Shown: positions 16,936-25,427 of the stretch, in pieces
Numbering within the stretch: position 1 is the stretch's first letter
Layout of the letters: each line of letters opens with the position of its first letter
Assembly (NCBI GenBank): GCA_051208045.1
Contig: JBPJFY010000002.1
Span: 248,001 to 312,000 of the forward strand
Reading direction: 5' to 3'
Length of the DNA stretch: 64,000 nucleotides
Source of the DNA: LZORAL124-50-18 sp051208045
Lineage (GTDB): Bacteria > Pseudomonadota > Gammaproteobacteria > Pseudomonadales > Oleiphilaceae
Notes under the pieces: model-generated
What the model was told of the DNA's origin: nothing
The model's input: only the letters and a program-made list of their open reading frames with translations
Databases searched by the model: none
Position numbers and translations under genes: made by a program

Positions 16936-17906
16936 CAAGTTTTCGACAGTGGAACAAGCAGGACATCGTTGACTCATTGCACCCGTTCTCTTTCGAGCAG
17001 GTGACTCCTCTGGGCCCAAAAGAAAGGGAATACTGCTACTTTTACGATATCGATTTTTTTCGGACGCTTCCCGGTGTCCGGCAGCAAATGGGCTACTTTG
17101 ATTGTCTTGGGTTTCGAATTGTCATGCAGGCTTTTCAGCCGGAGAAACCACGAGGCACCGTACTCGTTTTGCATGGTTACTTTGATCATGTCGGACTGTA
17201 CCGCCATTTGATCCGGTTTTTACTTGAAAACAATTACGCCGTGGTCTCCTATGATTTGCCGGGACACGGATTGTCTTCCGGCGATGCGGCGGCAATTAAG
17301 AGCTTTGCGCACTATCAGTCGGTACTGAACACCTGTTTGAATCGAATGAAAGGCCAGATAACATTGCCATTGCATGCTATCGGTCAAAGTACGGGCGCTG
17401 CCGTGCTCACGGACTACTACCTGTCTCTGCGACACACGAGAGAAACGGGCGTATTCTCCCGAGTGATCATGCTGGCGCCACTGGTCCGCCCCGTCGGGTG
17501 GAAGAGCGCACTCGTCACGCACATGCTGTTAAAACCCTTCTTTTCCACCTGGCGGCGTGCACTGCGAAAAAACTCCAGTGATAATCGATTTATCCGGTTC
17601 CTGAAGAACATCGACCCGCTGCAGAGCAAAACCCTGTCGGTCGATTGGGTAACGTCGCTCAAGCGCTGGGTACCCCGGGTTGAATCCGCGCCACCGGTGG
17701 ATATGGATATCACCATCATCCAGGGGGACTCGGATGGTACGGTAGACTGGCGTCATAACCTGGTCGTTCTCCATGATAAATTTCATCAAACCCACGTGCA
17801 CTATTTGCCGGGAGCTGAGCATCACCTCGTGAACGAAGGTGCCGAGATTCGAGCCAAAATGCTTCGGATCATTCAGCAGGTGCTACAGCAACACGACAAT
17901 AACTGA
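16932..17906 (+). CDS. Alpha/beta hydrolase, lysophospholipase-like
   Basis: A 324-residue protein without signal peptide, of the serine aminopeptidase/monoglyceride lipase type (Hydrolase_4). The oxyanion segment is LVLHGYFDHVGLY, the nucleophile elbow is GQSTGA (Ser about residue 155), and likely acid and histidine residues lie in IQGDSDGTVDW and GAEHHLVNE. The PGHGLSSG segment is typical of lysophospholipases. It overlaps the preceding binding-protein gene by ATGA, so it ends the thiS-thiG operon. The natural ester substrate cannot be inferred. Confidence 0.85.
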   Translation: MTSFRQWNKQDIVDSLHPFSFEQVTPLGPKEREYCYFYDIDFFRTLPGVRQQMGYFDCLGFRIVMQAFQPEKPRGTVLVLHGYFDHVGLYRHLIRFLLENNYAVVSYDLPGHGLSSGDAAAIKSFAHYQSVLNTCLNRMKGQITLPLHAIGQSTGAAVLTDYYLSLRHTRETGVFSRVIMLAPLVRPVGWKSALVTHMLLKPFFSTWRRALRKNSSDNRFIRFLKNIDPLQSKTLSVDWVTSLKRWVPRVESAPPVDMDITIIQGDSDGTVDWRHNLVVLHDKFHQTHVHYLPGAEHHLVNEGAEIRAKMLRIIQQVLQQHDNN

Positions 17907-17984
17907 AAACGGGTTATTCAGTTTGTATTCAGCTACAAATGGTTAACGTGGGTGCATTTCAACAGTGAAACACAAGGAATTCCT

Positions 17985-18653
17985 ATGAAAAACAGCATAA
18001 AGGTTTTGACGCTTGCTGGCGCGGTCGCTTTTTCGGCAGGGTGTCAAACCTATGACCCCTACACCGGTGAGAAGAAAACGGCCAATGCAACCACGGGGGC
18101 GGTGATTGGTGCCATAGCCGGTGCGGCGGTCGGGGCGGCAACGTCCAGTCGTAAAGATCGCAAGAAAGGCGCGCTGATTGGCGCGGCTGCCGGTGGAGCG
18201 CTGGGCGGGGGGATTGGCTATTACATGGATAAGCAAGAGTCCGAGCTGCGCCACAAGCTGGAAGGCACCGGTGTGCGCGTGATTCGCCAAGGTGATGAGA
18301 TCATTCTCGTGATGCCGGGTAATATCACCTTTGACACCGGTAAGTCCGCCATAAAAGCGAATTTCTTTGCGGTTTTGGAGTCTGTAGGGTTGGTGTTGAA
18401 AGAGTTTGATCAAACCGCTGTGCAGGTTACCGGGCACACGGACTCCACGGGCGGCAGAGAGATTAACATGCGGCTCAGTGCAGAGCGGGCCAACAGTGTT
18501 AAAGCCTTTTTGGAAACTCAAGGCGTGCGCGCGGTTCGTATCTACGCGACCGGGATGGGGCCGGATTACCCAATCGCCGATAATGCCACGAAGGAAGGAC
18601 GTGAGAAAAATCGTCGGGTAGAGCTGAAACTCGTACCCCTTGAGCAGCAATAA
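17985..18653 (+). CDS. OmpA-family lipoprotein (YiaD-like)
   Basis: From the ATG at 17985 (with a good AAGGAA site) the protein has 222 residues. It has a lipoprotein signal with lipobox FSAGC (Cys about residue 20), a glycine-rich zipper segment (GAVIGAIAGAAVGAA and GALIGAAAGGALGGG) and a C-terminal OmpA peptidoglycan-binding domain. The peptidoglycan-binding block appears as VTGHTDSTGGREINMRLS. It is probably anchored in the outer membrane and contacts the cell wall. The gene stands alone. Confidence 0.9.
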   Translation: MKNSIKVLTLAGAVAFSAGCQTYDPYTGEKKTANATTGAVIGAIAGAAVGAATSSRKDRKKGALIGAAAGGALGGGIGYYMDKQESELRHKLEGTGVRVIRQGDEIILVMPGNITFDTGKSAIKANFFAVLESVGLVLKEFDQTAVQVTGHTDSTGGREINMRLSAERANSVKAFLETQGVRAVRIYATGMGPDYPIADNATKEGREKNRRVELKLVPLEQQ

Positions 18654-18675
18654 AAACCCTGCGTACCGATGTGCC

Positions 18676-18725
18676 CCGCCCCTTCAAGCTCAAGTAGTGT
18701 GAGTGAATGGGGTGGGGGCGGTTTG
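18676..18725 (+). terminator. Possible weak terminator after the OmpA-like lipoprotein gene
   Basis: CCGCCCC at 18676-18682 can pair with GGGGCGG at 18715-18721, followed by a broken T-rich stretch. The loop of 32 bases is long, so this is a weak candidate between two convergent genes. Confidence 0.3.
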
Positions 18726-18762
18726 TCTGTTTGTGAAGGCTATGTCCGGGTTGGAACTGGTT

Positions 18763-20553
18763 TCAGAACCACTCGGGAGCCATGTTCAGGCAGGTATCAT
18801 CCAGTCGGCAGAGCAAGTCTGCCTGATGGCGAACTTCCGGTAACTCCCAATAGAGAAAAAATTGCGCTGCCTGAAGTTTTCCTCGATAAAAATCCGCCTG
18901 TTCGGTAGTGGTAGTGTGTTTAAGTGCCCGCGAAGCATGGGTGGCCATATCCAGCCAAAGCCAGGCAACCACCATCTTACCCATCATGTCGAGAAAGAGC
19001 GCGCTGTTCGCCAGCCCTAATTCAGCACGTCCGGACTGTAGGACAGGACCCAGCGTGGCGACGGTACTCTGAAATATTTGCAGAAAACCGTCGTAGTGTT
19101 TAACCCATGCCGTGAGTGCAGTTTCAGCTTGGGCAGCCTTGAGTGTTGCCTGGACGCGTAGCAGTAAAAGTTGCAAGCCTTTGCTGTGTTTTTGCCACAG
19201 TTTTCTGCCCAACAGGTCCAGGGATTGAATGCCGTGTGTGCCTTCGTGGATGGGGTTGAGGCGATTGTCGCGATAGCACTGCTCCACCGGGTATTCCCGA
19301 GTATAGCCAGCACCCGCCAATACCTGAATAGCGAGGTCATTGGCCTTGGGGCCGTACCATGCAGGGAAGGATTTTACGATGGGCGTGAGCAAATCCAGGA
19401 GCTCCGCGGCGTCGTCAGACTGGCCGGCTTCCTGATCATCCACCAGCTTTGCTGCATACAGACACAGCGCAAGTGAGCCTTCCACCCAGGCCTTCTGGGT
19501 TAACAGCATGCGTTTGACATCCGTGTGCTCGATGATGTTGATGGGAGCGCTGGACGGGTCTTTTTCCTGAAGCGGGCGGCCCTGTGGGCGATTGCGTGCA
19601 TACTCCAGCGACGCCAGATAGCCCCGATAGCCAATGGCCGCACTGCCCATCCCAACGCCAATGCGTGCTTCATTCATCATCTTGAACATGTAGCTGAGCC
19701 CTTTGTTGGCCTCGCCCAACAGGAAGCCCCGGCATTGATCCTGTTCGCCAAAACTCAATACGGTTGACGTCGTGCCTCGATAACCCATTTTATGAAGCAG
19801 CCCGGCCAGCTGAACGTCATTTCGTGCTCCCCGTGTGCCGTCCGCGCCAATCAGATACTTGGGTACGATGAACAGTGAGATGCCCTTCACACCTGGTGGT
19901 GCACCTTCCACCCTCGCCAGCACCAAATGAATGATGTTGTCGGTAAACTCCTGGTCGCCGCCCGAGATAAACATTTTTTGCCCTTTGATCAGGAATGTAC
20001 CGTCGTCCTGCGGGACGGCTTTCGTTGTTAAGTCGCCCAGGCTTGAGCCGACATTGGGTTCGGTCAGGGCCATGGTGCCGGCATAGCGTCCATCAAACAT
20101 TCCGGGCAGGTAGGTGGCTCGCTGGTGTGCATCGCCAAACGTGTGAATCACATTGGCGGCCGCGGAAGTCAGGAACGGGTAGGCCATTGTTGACGGATTA
20201 GCGGATACCAGTGCGATTGAGCAGGCCATGTGGACGAGCGAAGGCAGTTGCATACCACCGTCGTCGTAGTCCAGGCGCGCGCTCAGCAGACCGGTTTCCG
20301 CATAGTGGTGCCAGGCTTCCTTGACCTCCGGCAGGGTGGTGACAGAGGTGCCGTCAAATGTTGGCTCTTGCTGGTCTGCTTTGGCGTTATGCGGCAAAAA
20401 GCACTGTTCTGCGAGTTTGTGGCTGGTGTCCAGGATCGCATCAAACGTGGTGCGGTCATGGTCCTGGTAACGAGGATATTGGGTCAGTGACTCAGCGTCC
20501 AACACCGTGTAGAGCAAAAAGTCCAGATCCGCTGGATTAATCAGGTGAGGCAT
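18763..20553 (-). CDS. Acyl-CoA dehydrogenase, long DmdC/FadE-like type
   Basis: This is an FAD-dependent acyl-CoA dehydrogenase of 596 residues starting at the ATG at 20553 (MPHLINPADLDF). It is longer than classical members (about 380), because it has an N-terminal extension and an extra C-terminal domain (about residues 460-596). The flavin/substrate segment MALTEPNVGSSLGD and the active-site region IHEGTHGIQSLDLLGRK are clear. The subgroup includes 3-methylmercaptopropionyl-CoA dehydrogenase (DmdC) and long-chain FadE-type enzymes; sequence alone does not tell which. It stands alone, convergent with the OmpA-like lipoprotein gene. Confidence 0.88.
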   Translation of the reverse strand: MPHLINPADLDFLLYTVLDAESLTQYPRYQDHDRTTFDAILDTSHKLAEQCFLPHNAKADQQEPTFDGTSVTTLPEVKEAWHHYAETGLLSARLDYDDGGMQLPSLVHMACSIALVSANPSTMAYPFLTSAAANVIHTFGDAHQRATYLPGMFDGRYAGTMALTEPNVGSSLGDLTTKAVPQDDGTFLIKGQKMFISGGDQEFTDNIIHLVLARVEGAPPGVKGISLFIVPKYLIGADGTRGARNDVQLAGLLHKMGYRGTTSTVLSFGEQDQCRGFLLGEANKGLSYMFKMMNEARIGVGMGSAAIGYRGYLASLEYARNRPQGRPLQEKDPSSAPINIIEHTDVKRMLLTQKAWVEGSLALCLYAAKLVDDQEAGQSDDAAELLDLLTPIVKSFPAWYGPKANDLAIQVLAGAGYTREYPVEQCYRDNRLNPIHEGTHGIQSLDLLGRKLWQKHSKGLQLLLLRVQATLKAAQAETALTAWVKHYDGFLQIFQSTVATLGPVLQSGRAELGLANSALFLDMMGKMVVAWLWLDMATHASRALKHTTTTEQADFYRGKLQAAQFFLYWELPEVRHQADLLCRLDDTCLNMAPEWF

Positions 20554-20744
20554 AGGTGCGTCCCGTTTGGTTGTGTTTGTAGTTGTTTTTCGTCGTTCTG
20601 TTACGAGTTGATGACCAGTATGTGCGCAGATTGGAAGGAAGAGAAGTGGCGAATTTGCCAAAAAAAGTGGGAATAAAGCTATATCCAGAGACCAGCAAAT
20701 ATTAGACCCCGCTTATTCAGGAAAAGTTTCATACATTGTGGTGA

Positions 20745-20778
20745 ACAAAAAGTAATCAAAAAAAAGCAAACTTTTTGT
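20745..20778. promoter_or_regulatory. Inverted repeat upstream of a small secreted protein gene
   Basis: ACAAAAAGT (20745-20753) and ACTTTTTGT (20770-20778) form a perfect 9-bp inverted repeat with a 16-base A-rich spacer, 63 bases before the start of the 91-codon gene. It could be a regulator site or an RNA hairpin. The rest of the 287-base gap (20554-20840) shows no clear promoter hexamers. Confidence 0.4.
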
Positions 20779-20840
20779 CGGGGATTCAGTCTTACTTCTG
20801 TGATCGACAACAAAACATAAAGCGTTGAGAGGTAAAGGTC

Positions 20841-21116
20841 ATGAACATGAAAACGATCGCAGCAATCGCGGGCGGAGCGCTGTTAGCGGCCTCTGCAGGC
20901 TTGGCTAGTGCCGCCGATAGTGATGGAAGCCTGGCCAATCAAAGGGCAGAAGCGGAGCAGTGGACAGTCACTGCAGAACAGTTAGCCGCTTATCGAATGT
21001 CGCTGGAGCCCACGGCAGCGGGTGCAGAAGGCTCGATGGAGCATCACGACGATGACTCGAAGCGGGACCTGACTGCCGTTGAGTACAAACAGTATCAGTT
21101 TGGCAGTAACGACTAA
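20841..21116 (+). CDS. Small exported acidic protein of unknown function
   Basis: A 91-residue product with a clear signal peptide (lysine, then an AIAGGALLAASAGLA core, cleavage near ASA-AD). The mature part of about 66 residues is acidic, contains a His-Asp cluster (MEHHDDDSKRD) and has no cysteines. An AGAGGTAAAGG site precedes the ATG; a second in-frame ATG two codons on is an alternative start. I do not recognise the family. It has its own upstream region and converges on a DUF3108 gene. Confidence 0.7.
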   Translation: MNMKTIAAIAGGALLAASAGLASAADSDGSLANQRAEAEQWTVTAEQLAAYRMSLEPTAAGAEGSMEHHDDDSKRDLTAVEYKQYQFGSND

Positions 21117-21150
21117 GCATCCGTGCGGCAATTCGCTTTCGCAGGGTGTC

Positions 21151-21981
21151 TCAAGGCTGAACAGGGTTGTTCAGCCCGGTGATGACGGTGCCATTCAGTG
21201 TGCCTTCTTTGATGGCGACACTCTGAGTTGCACCGTCTTTTTCCCTGTACACCAGTTTGGCAATCAAATAATCCCAGTCTTTCGCCAGCCAAACCGTCGT
21301 TTCCCGCCCGGGTTTATCTTCCAGTTTGCGAAATTTGATGGTGTTGAGTTTGCCCAGTGGCGTGTCCAGCACTTCTTCACCTTCCGGTGCGTACCGGTAA
21401 CGTTTTTCACTTTTTTTCTTGGTAATGGGATATTCGTACGTGGTCTTCAGGGTAGGATTGCACAAGAGATCCAACCGAAACTGCATTTGCTGCGACAGCA
21501 TATCTTGCGAGCCGGGCTCCAGGGTTTGCGTCCAGTCATCACCTTTGTACAGGCTTTTTGCCTGCATTGCCTTCCAGTCGAACGCGATGTGGAAGTCTTT
21601 GCTGTCGCTGAGCCCGTCGCGCTCGTAGAGATATTCGAAGGGCTCGATGCTTTGAGCGTCCTTTATGCGGAACCGGCTGTATTCACGGATGCCCACAAAC
21701 AGGATCGACATTTCACCTGACACTCGATAGGTTTTATCGGGCTCCACAGTGAGAACCCGTCGATTATCAATGGTAACCCCACGAAACGTCGCCGCATAGT
21801 TGGTCTCATAGGGCTTGATGTGTGAGGCGATTTCATCGGTTGATTTACAGGTCTGTTCACTGGCCTGAGTGGTCGGTGTCAGGCCGATCAGTGATAACAG
21901 CAACACACTCAGTGTGCGTGACAAACGCGATCTATCGGTAGGTGCCTTGAGTGCTGTTGTGAATCGGTGCTTGCCTGTCAT
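21151..21981 (-). CDS. DUF3108 domain protein, exported
   Basis: A 276-residue protein with an N-terminal signal sequence (about residues 22-42, ending TTQA-SE) and a periplasmic beta-rich domain typical of DUF3108: YAATFRGVTIDNRRVL, then RFRIKDAQSIEPFEYLYERDG, and TTVWLAKDWDYLIAKLVYREKDG near the end. The function of this family is unknown; members are often near cell envelope genes. The last codons lie in a strong hairpin (21155-21176). Confidence 0.82.
   Translation of the reverse strand: MTGKHRFTTALKAPTDRSRLSRTLSVLLLSLIGLTPTTQASEQTCKSTDEIASHIKPYETNYAATFRGVTIDNRRVLTVEPDKTYRVSGEMSILFVGIREYSRFRIKDAQSIEPFEYLYERDGLSDSKDFHIAFDWKAMQAKSLYKGDDWTQTLEPGSQDMLSQQMQFRLDLLCNPTLKTTYEYPITKKKSEKRYRYAPEGEEVLDTPLGKLNTIKFRKLEDKPGRETTVWLAKDWDYLIAKLVYREKDGATQSVAIKEGTLNGTVITGLNNPVQP
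21155..21176. terminator. Perfect hairpin at the end of the DUF3108 gene
   Basis: GGCTGAACA (21155-21163) pairs perfectly with TGTTCAGCC (21168-21176) around a 4-base loop. It covers the last codons of the minus-strand DUF3108 gene and lies 38 bases after the stop of the plus-strand secreted protein gene. There is no T run on either side, so it may be a transcript-end stabiliser rather than a classical intrinsic terminator. Confidence 0.45.
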
Positions 21982-22069
21982 AGGTGCCTCATTGGTTGTG
22001 TGGTAAGTATCAGGCTATGACAGGCAATATTAACGGAGACTGAATGATCCGGCCAGTGCTTGTCCGTGT

Positions 22070-22948
22070 TCAGTGACCATACACCAATACGTTGGACGTT
22101 CCATGAACATCGGTGAGGTAGAGGCTGCCAATGACATTGCCGCCTCCGAAGGCGACGTTTGTCAGGTCAATGTCGGCATTGAACGATTGAATGTCCATGG
22201 CGACCACACTTTGCCCGTCGCTGTTGGTGTCCATTCTCAGTGCCAGCTGCATGGATGCCAGGGAGGTGCCGCCGCGGAACAGCGTGTGGTTGCCGCGACT
22301 GTTGTGAATATAGAGATCACGCGTGATCGCGATGGACTCGGACTCAAGTGACTGATTCTGAGCAGTAAAATATGCTTCCAGAAAGACGGAGTCTGTGGTG
22401 TCATCCACCAGCAAATCGCCGATGCCCACGACATCCATATTGAAGTCGGACATGAAGATCGCTGCGCCCGAAGCAGCATATAAACCAAAGTTATCATTTT
22501 CCAGATTTGTCTGGCCGGGTGTCATGCCCACTTTGCTGACCCGCGGCCCGAAGCTCATGTACTGATTTGATGTGAGCGCTTGCTCGCCCAGCGAGATGTC
22601 CCCGTTAAACATCAGTTGAGAATCATGGTTATATTGGCTGCTGAACTGCGTTCCCGTGCTGTGATTGAATTGGGGGATCAGCTGGGTAAAGTCCGTGTTG
22701 TTGAAGGACAGATCCATACTGGAAGCCAACCCGGGATTGCCGGACTCAATCGCTGCACCAGTCAGCAGTAGTGTGCCCGTGTCATGCCATTGAATGTTTT
22801 CATCCGACAGATCTGCCTGAACTTCAATGGTAATGCCCGCCTGACCCGTCGAGGCGCGCAATTCGTTTTCGTTAAGCGGGGTGATTTCCGCGTGCACGTG
22901 GGCGGCTGTAAAGGCCGCAACCAGGCACACCAAGCCAGTGTGTCGCAT
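22070..22948 (-). CDS. Exported protein with FilA/DUF6160-like N-terminus
   Basis: A 292-residue protein with a signal peptide ending HVHA-EI. The mature start ITPLNENELRASTGQAGITI resembles the short N-terminal module of FilA-like (DUF6160) pilus-associated proteins, which also carry an L-x-x-x-E-L-x-x-x-(S/T)GQ-x-GI motif. The remainder is Asn, Asp and Ser rich and predicted to be all-beta, without cysteines. No fil genes are seen nearby, so a pilus role is only a guess. A TATAAT-like -10 element (23055-23050) lies upstream on the same strand. Confidence 0.6.
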   Translation of the reverse strand: MRHTGLVCLVAAFTAAHVHAEITPLNENELRASTGQAGITIEVQADLSDENIQWHDTGTLLLTGAAIESGNPGLASSMDLSFNNTDFTQLIPQFNHSTGTQFSSQYNHDSQLMFNGDISLGEQALTSNQYMSFGPRVSKVGMTPGQTNLENDNFGLYAASGAAIFMSDFNMDVVGIGDLLVDDTTDSVFLEAYFTAQNQSLESESIAITRDLYIHNSRGNHTLFRGGTSLASMQLALRMDTNSDGQSVVAMDIQSFNADIDLTNVAFGGGNVIGSLYLTDVHGTSNVLVYGH

Positions 22949-23061
22949 GGGAGGTACGTTCCTTGTGTTTGATTGTGAATCCCGTTCCTTAGGACTTTTT
23001 TATTGTTATGGTGCCTGTACTGTGGTTTCCTTCAGTGAATTTGAGGCGGATTATAGGAAGT

Positions 23062-23122
23062 GAAAAGGCGTGACGCATGAACAAATCGATGATGTGATTT
23101 GATTTGCGGACTTCGTCACGCC
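23062..23122 (-). terminator. Probable terminator of the branched-chain dehydrogenase operon
   Basis: GGCGTGACG and CGTCACGCC (plus-strand 23067-23075 and 23114-23122) form a perfect 9-bp inverted repeat. On the minus strand the second arm is followed by TTTTC. The 38-base interior can itself form a small CAAATC/GATTTG hairpin. It starts 20 bases after the E2 stop codon and before the next minus-strand gene, which fits a branched terminator. Confidence 0.55.
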
Positions 23123-23141
23123 ATAGCTAGCGACGCGATGT

Positions 23142-24365
23142 TCAGTTTTTGTCCTGTTGATCGCTGGAAAGTGCGGCCATCAGTGCCTTCAGAAAGCGCG
23201 CCGCTTCGCCGCCGGTTGCTGCCCGATGATCGAAGGTCAGCGAAAGCGGTAATACCCGGTGCACCGCGATGCCACCGTCATTGGCGACGACCTCTTTGCG
23301 GATAGCGCCTGCGCCGACAATCGCAATTTGCGGGGGAACGACAATCGGGTTGGCGTACCGGCCTGCAATGGTGCCGTAGTTGGAGAGGGTGATCGTCGCA
23401 CCCTGCATCTCGGCTGGCGGAATTGAGCGGTTCAGTACGTCTTCGCGCAGGGCATTCAACCCTGCCCGCAAATCTTCCGGTGCCCGTTCGCCCACATTTC
23501 TCAGCACGGGTACAAACAGACCTTCTTCCGTATCCACTGCGATCCCGATATCGACTTGCTGACGCAGGCGTCGGCTCAGGGTGTCTCCGTAAAACCAGCC
23601 GTTCATCGCGGGCTCTTTGCGGGCTGCCTGAGCAATGGCCCGAACGAGCACGATGGTGATGTCTATATTGGCAGGCCAATGCTCGATATCCACATCGTCC
23701 ACGATGGTGACCGGGACCACTTCCGCGTGAGACAGCGACATGATTTTTGCCATCGTGCGACGTACGCCACGCAACATCTCAGGTTCGCCATGTCGGGACT
23801 TATCGGTGTGAGCCCGCTCCAGATCCTGAGCGGTGATGTGTCCCTGTGGGCCGCTGCCGGTTACGGTCTCCAGGTCGACTTCCAAACGCTGGGCCAGGGC
23901 ACGAATCGCCGGGGTGGCCAGACCATGGCGTGCATCCCGGCTGGAGGGGGCTGCACCGATGATAAAAGGGTCGGAAGCGGAGGTTTTCGCCGCCGTTTCC
24001 AATTTCCCGACGACTGTTCCTTCGTCTGAGCGTTCCGCTTTTTCGGTGGGCGAGGCGGATGTTGATGCAGATGCCGAGGAAGACGGCACGTCGCTCTCTG
24101 CTGGTGCTGCCGGCTTTGCGTTTGCCGCATCGCCCTGAGCGAATTCGACGAGGGGTTCGCCTGTGTTAATGACGTCCCCGGCTTTCCCAAACAGGGCCAG
24201 AATGGTTCCGGCGACCGGTGACGGCACCTCAACCACCGCCTTGGCCGTTTCTACGGAAACCAGCAGTTGGTCGACGTCCACCTGATCGCCCGGCTGCACA
24301 TGCCATTCCACAATTTCTGCCTCGGGTAACCCTTCTCCCAAGTCAGGCAGATTGAAGTACTTCAT
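23142..24365 (-). CDS. bkdB: Branched-chain 2-oxoacid dehydrogenase E2 (dihydrolipoyl acyltransferase)
   Basis: E2 is the core of the 2-oxoacid dehydrogenase complex and transfers acyl groups from lipoyl-lysine to CoA. From the ATG at 24365 (AGGAGA site) the protein has 407 residues: one lipoyl domain (lysine in SVETAKAVVEVP, about residue 40), an Ala/Ser/Glu linker, a peripheral subunit-binding domain (ATPAIRALAQRL..GPQGHITAQDL, about 133-168) and a catalytic domain. The catalytic motif usually written HxxxDG reads HRAATGG here, with Thr where Asp is expected. It is last in the ldh-E1alpha-E1beta-E2 operon, which suggests branched-chain substrates over pyruvate. Confidence 0.88.
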   Translation of the reverse strand: MKYFNLPDLGEGLPEAEIVEWHVQPGDQVDVDQLLVSVETAKAVVEVPSPVAGTILALFGKAGDVINTGEPLVEFAQGDAANAKPAAPAESDVPSSSASASTSASPTEKAERSDEGTVVGKLETAAKTSASDPFIIGAAPSSRDARHGLATPAIRALAQRLEVDLETVTGSGPQGHITAQDLERAHTDKSRHGEPEMLRGVRRTMAKIMSLSHAEVVPVTIVDDVDIEHWPANIDITIVLVRAIAQAARKEPAMNGWFYGDTLSRRLRQQVDIGIAVDTEEGLFVPVLRNVGERAPEDLRAGLNALREDVLNRSIPPAEMQGATITLSNYGTIAGRYANPIVVPPQIAIVGAGAIRKEVVANDGGIAVHRVLPLSLTFDHRAATGGEAARFLKALMAALSSDQQDKN

Positions 24366-24383
24366 AACTGCGTCTCCTGGCAA

Positions 24384-25427
24384 TCACACATAGTCCAATG
24401 TCTCTTGAACCGCCTGACGAATCCGGGCGACCGAAGGCATATAGTGCTTCTCATTGCGGAAGTACGGCATGATGGTGTCATAGCCGGTAACCCGGCGCAC
24501 CGGCGCACGTAAATCCAACAGAGCACTTTCCGACAGGTTGGCAGCGATCTCCGCCCCGACGCCGCCGCTGCGTGCCGCTTCGTGAATGATCACACAACGC
24601 CCGGTTTTCGCCACAGAGCACAGGATGGTTTCCATATCCAGCGGACTGACGGTAGCCACATCGATGACTTCTGCGGACACGCCATTGTCCGCCAGGTCAT
24701 CGGCGACCTGCAGCGTTTCCTGCATCATGGCACCCCAGCTCACCAAGGTGATGTCCTGGCCTTCACGGAGTGTAAAGCAGGTGTCTAAGGGCAGTGCTTC
24801 CCCATTGTCCGTGATGACCTGAGAGACGGCGCGATACACGCGCTTTGGTTCCAGAAAAATGACCGGGTCGGGGCTGCGGATGGCGGCGAGCAACAGACCA
24901 TAGGTCCGTGGCGGGGAACTAGGAATCACCACGCGTAGTCCCGGAATATGCGCAAACAGCGCTTCTGTACTCTCGGAGTGATGCTCCGGTGCATGGATGC
25001 CGCCACCGAAAGGTGCGCGAATCACCATGGGGCAATGGAGCCGGCCCCGGGTTCGATTGCGCATGCGTGCGGCATGCCCGACCAGTTGCTCCATGGCGGC
25101 ATAGATAAATCCCATAAACTGGATCTCCGCCACCGGTCTCAAACCCTGCAAGGCCATGCCGATGGTCACGCCGGTGATCAGCGTCTCCGCGAGTGGGGTA
25201 TCCATCACCCGCTTGATGCCAAATTCTGCCTGTAACCCATTGGTGGCGCGGAATACTCCGCCATTGTGGCCGATATCCTCGCCGAGCATCACGACGGATT
25301 TGTCATCTCGCATGGCGCGACGCAGGGCAAGGTTCACGGCTTCGACCATCGAGCACACGACTTGCTCATGAGGTTCAGAGGCAGGGCCGGTATTTTTCGG
25401 GGTGATGTCTTTTACGATGGCGTTCAT
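24384..25427 (-). CDS. bkdA2: Branched-chain 2-oxoacid dehydrogenase E1 beta subunit
   Basis: E1 beta pairs with E1 alpha for thiamin diphosphate-dependent decarboxylation of branched-chain 2-oxoacids. The 347-residue protein shows VMLGEDIGHNGGVFRAT, DTPLAETLITGVTIGMA, the IRAPFGGGIHAPEHHSES block and the C-terminal transketolase domain (DNGEALPLDTCFTLREGQDITLVSWG). The presence of HAPEHHSES is typical of PDH/BCKDH beta subunits. It overlaps the E1 alpha stop by four bases and is followed by E2 after 18 bases. Confidence 0.9.
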   Translation of the reverse strand: MNAIVKDITPKNTGPASEPHEQVVCSMVEAVNLALRRAMRDDKSVVMLGEDIGHNGGVFRATNGLQAEFGIKRVMDTPLAETLITGVTIGMALQGLRPVAEIQFMGFIYAAMEQLVGHAARMRNRTRGRLHCPMVIRAPFGGGIHAPEHHSESTEALFAHIPGLRVVIPSSPPRTYGLLLAAIRSPDPVIFLEPKRVYRAVSQVITDNGEALPLDTCFTLREGQDITLVSWGAMMQETLQVADDLADNGVSAEVIDVATVSPLDMETILCSVAKTGRCVIIHEAARSGGVGAEIAANLSESALLDLRAPVRRVTGYDTIMPYFRNEKHYMPSVARIRQAVQETLDYV

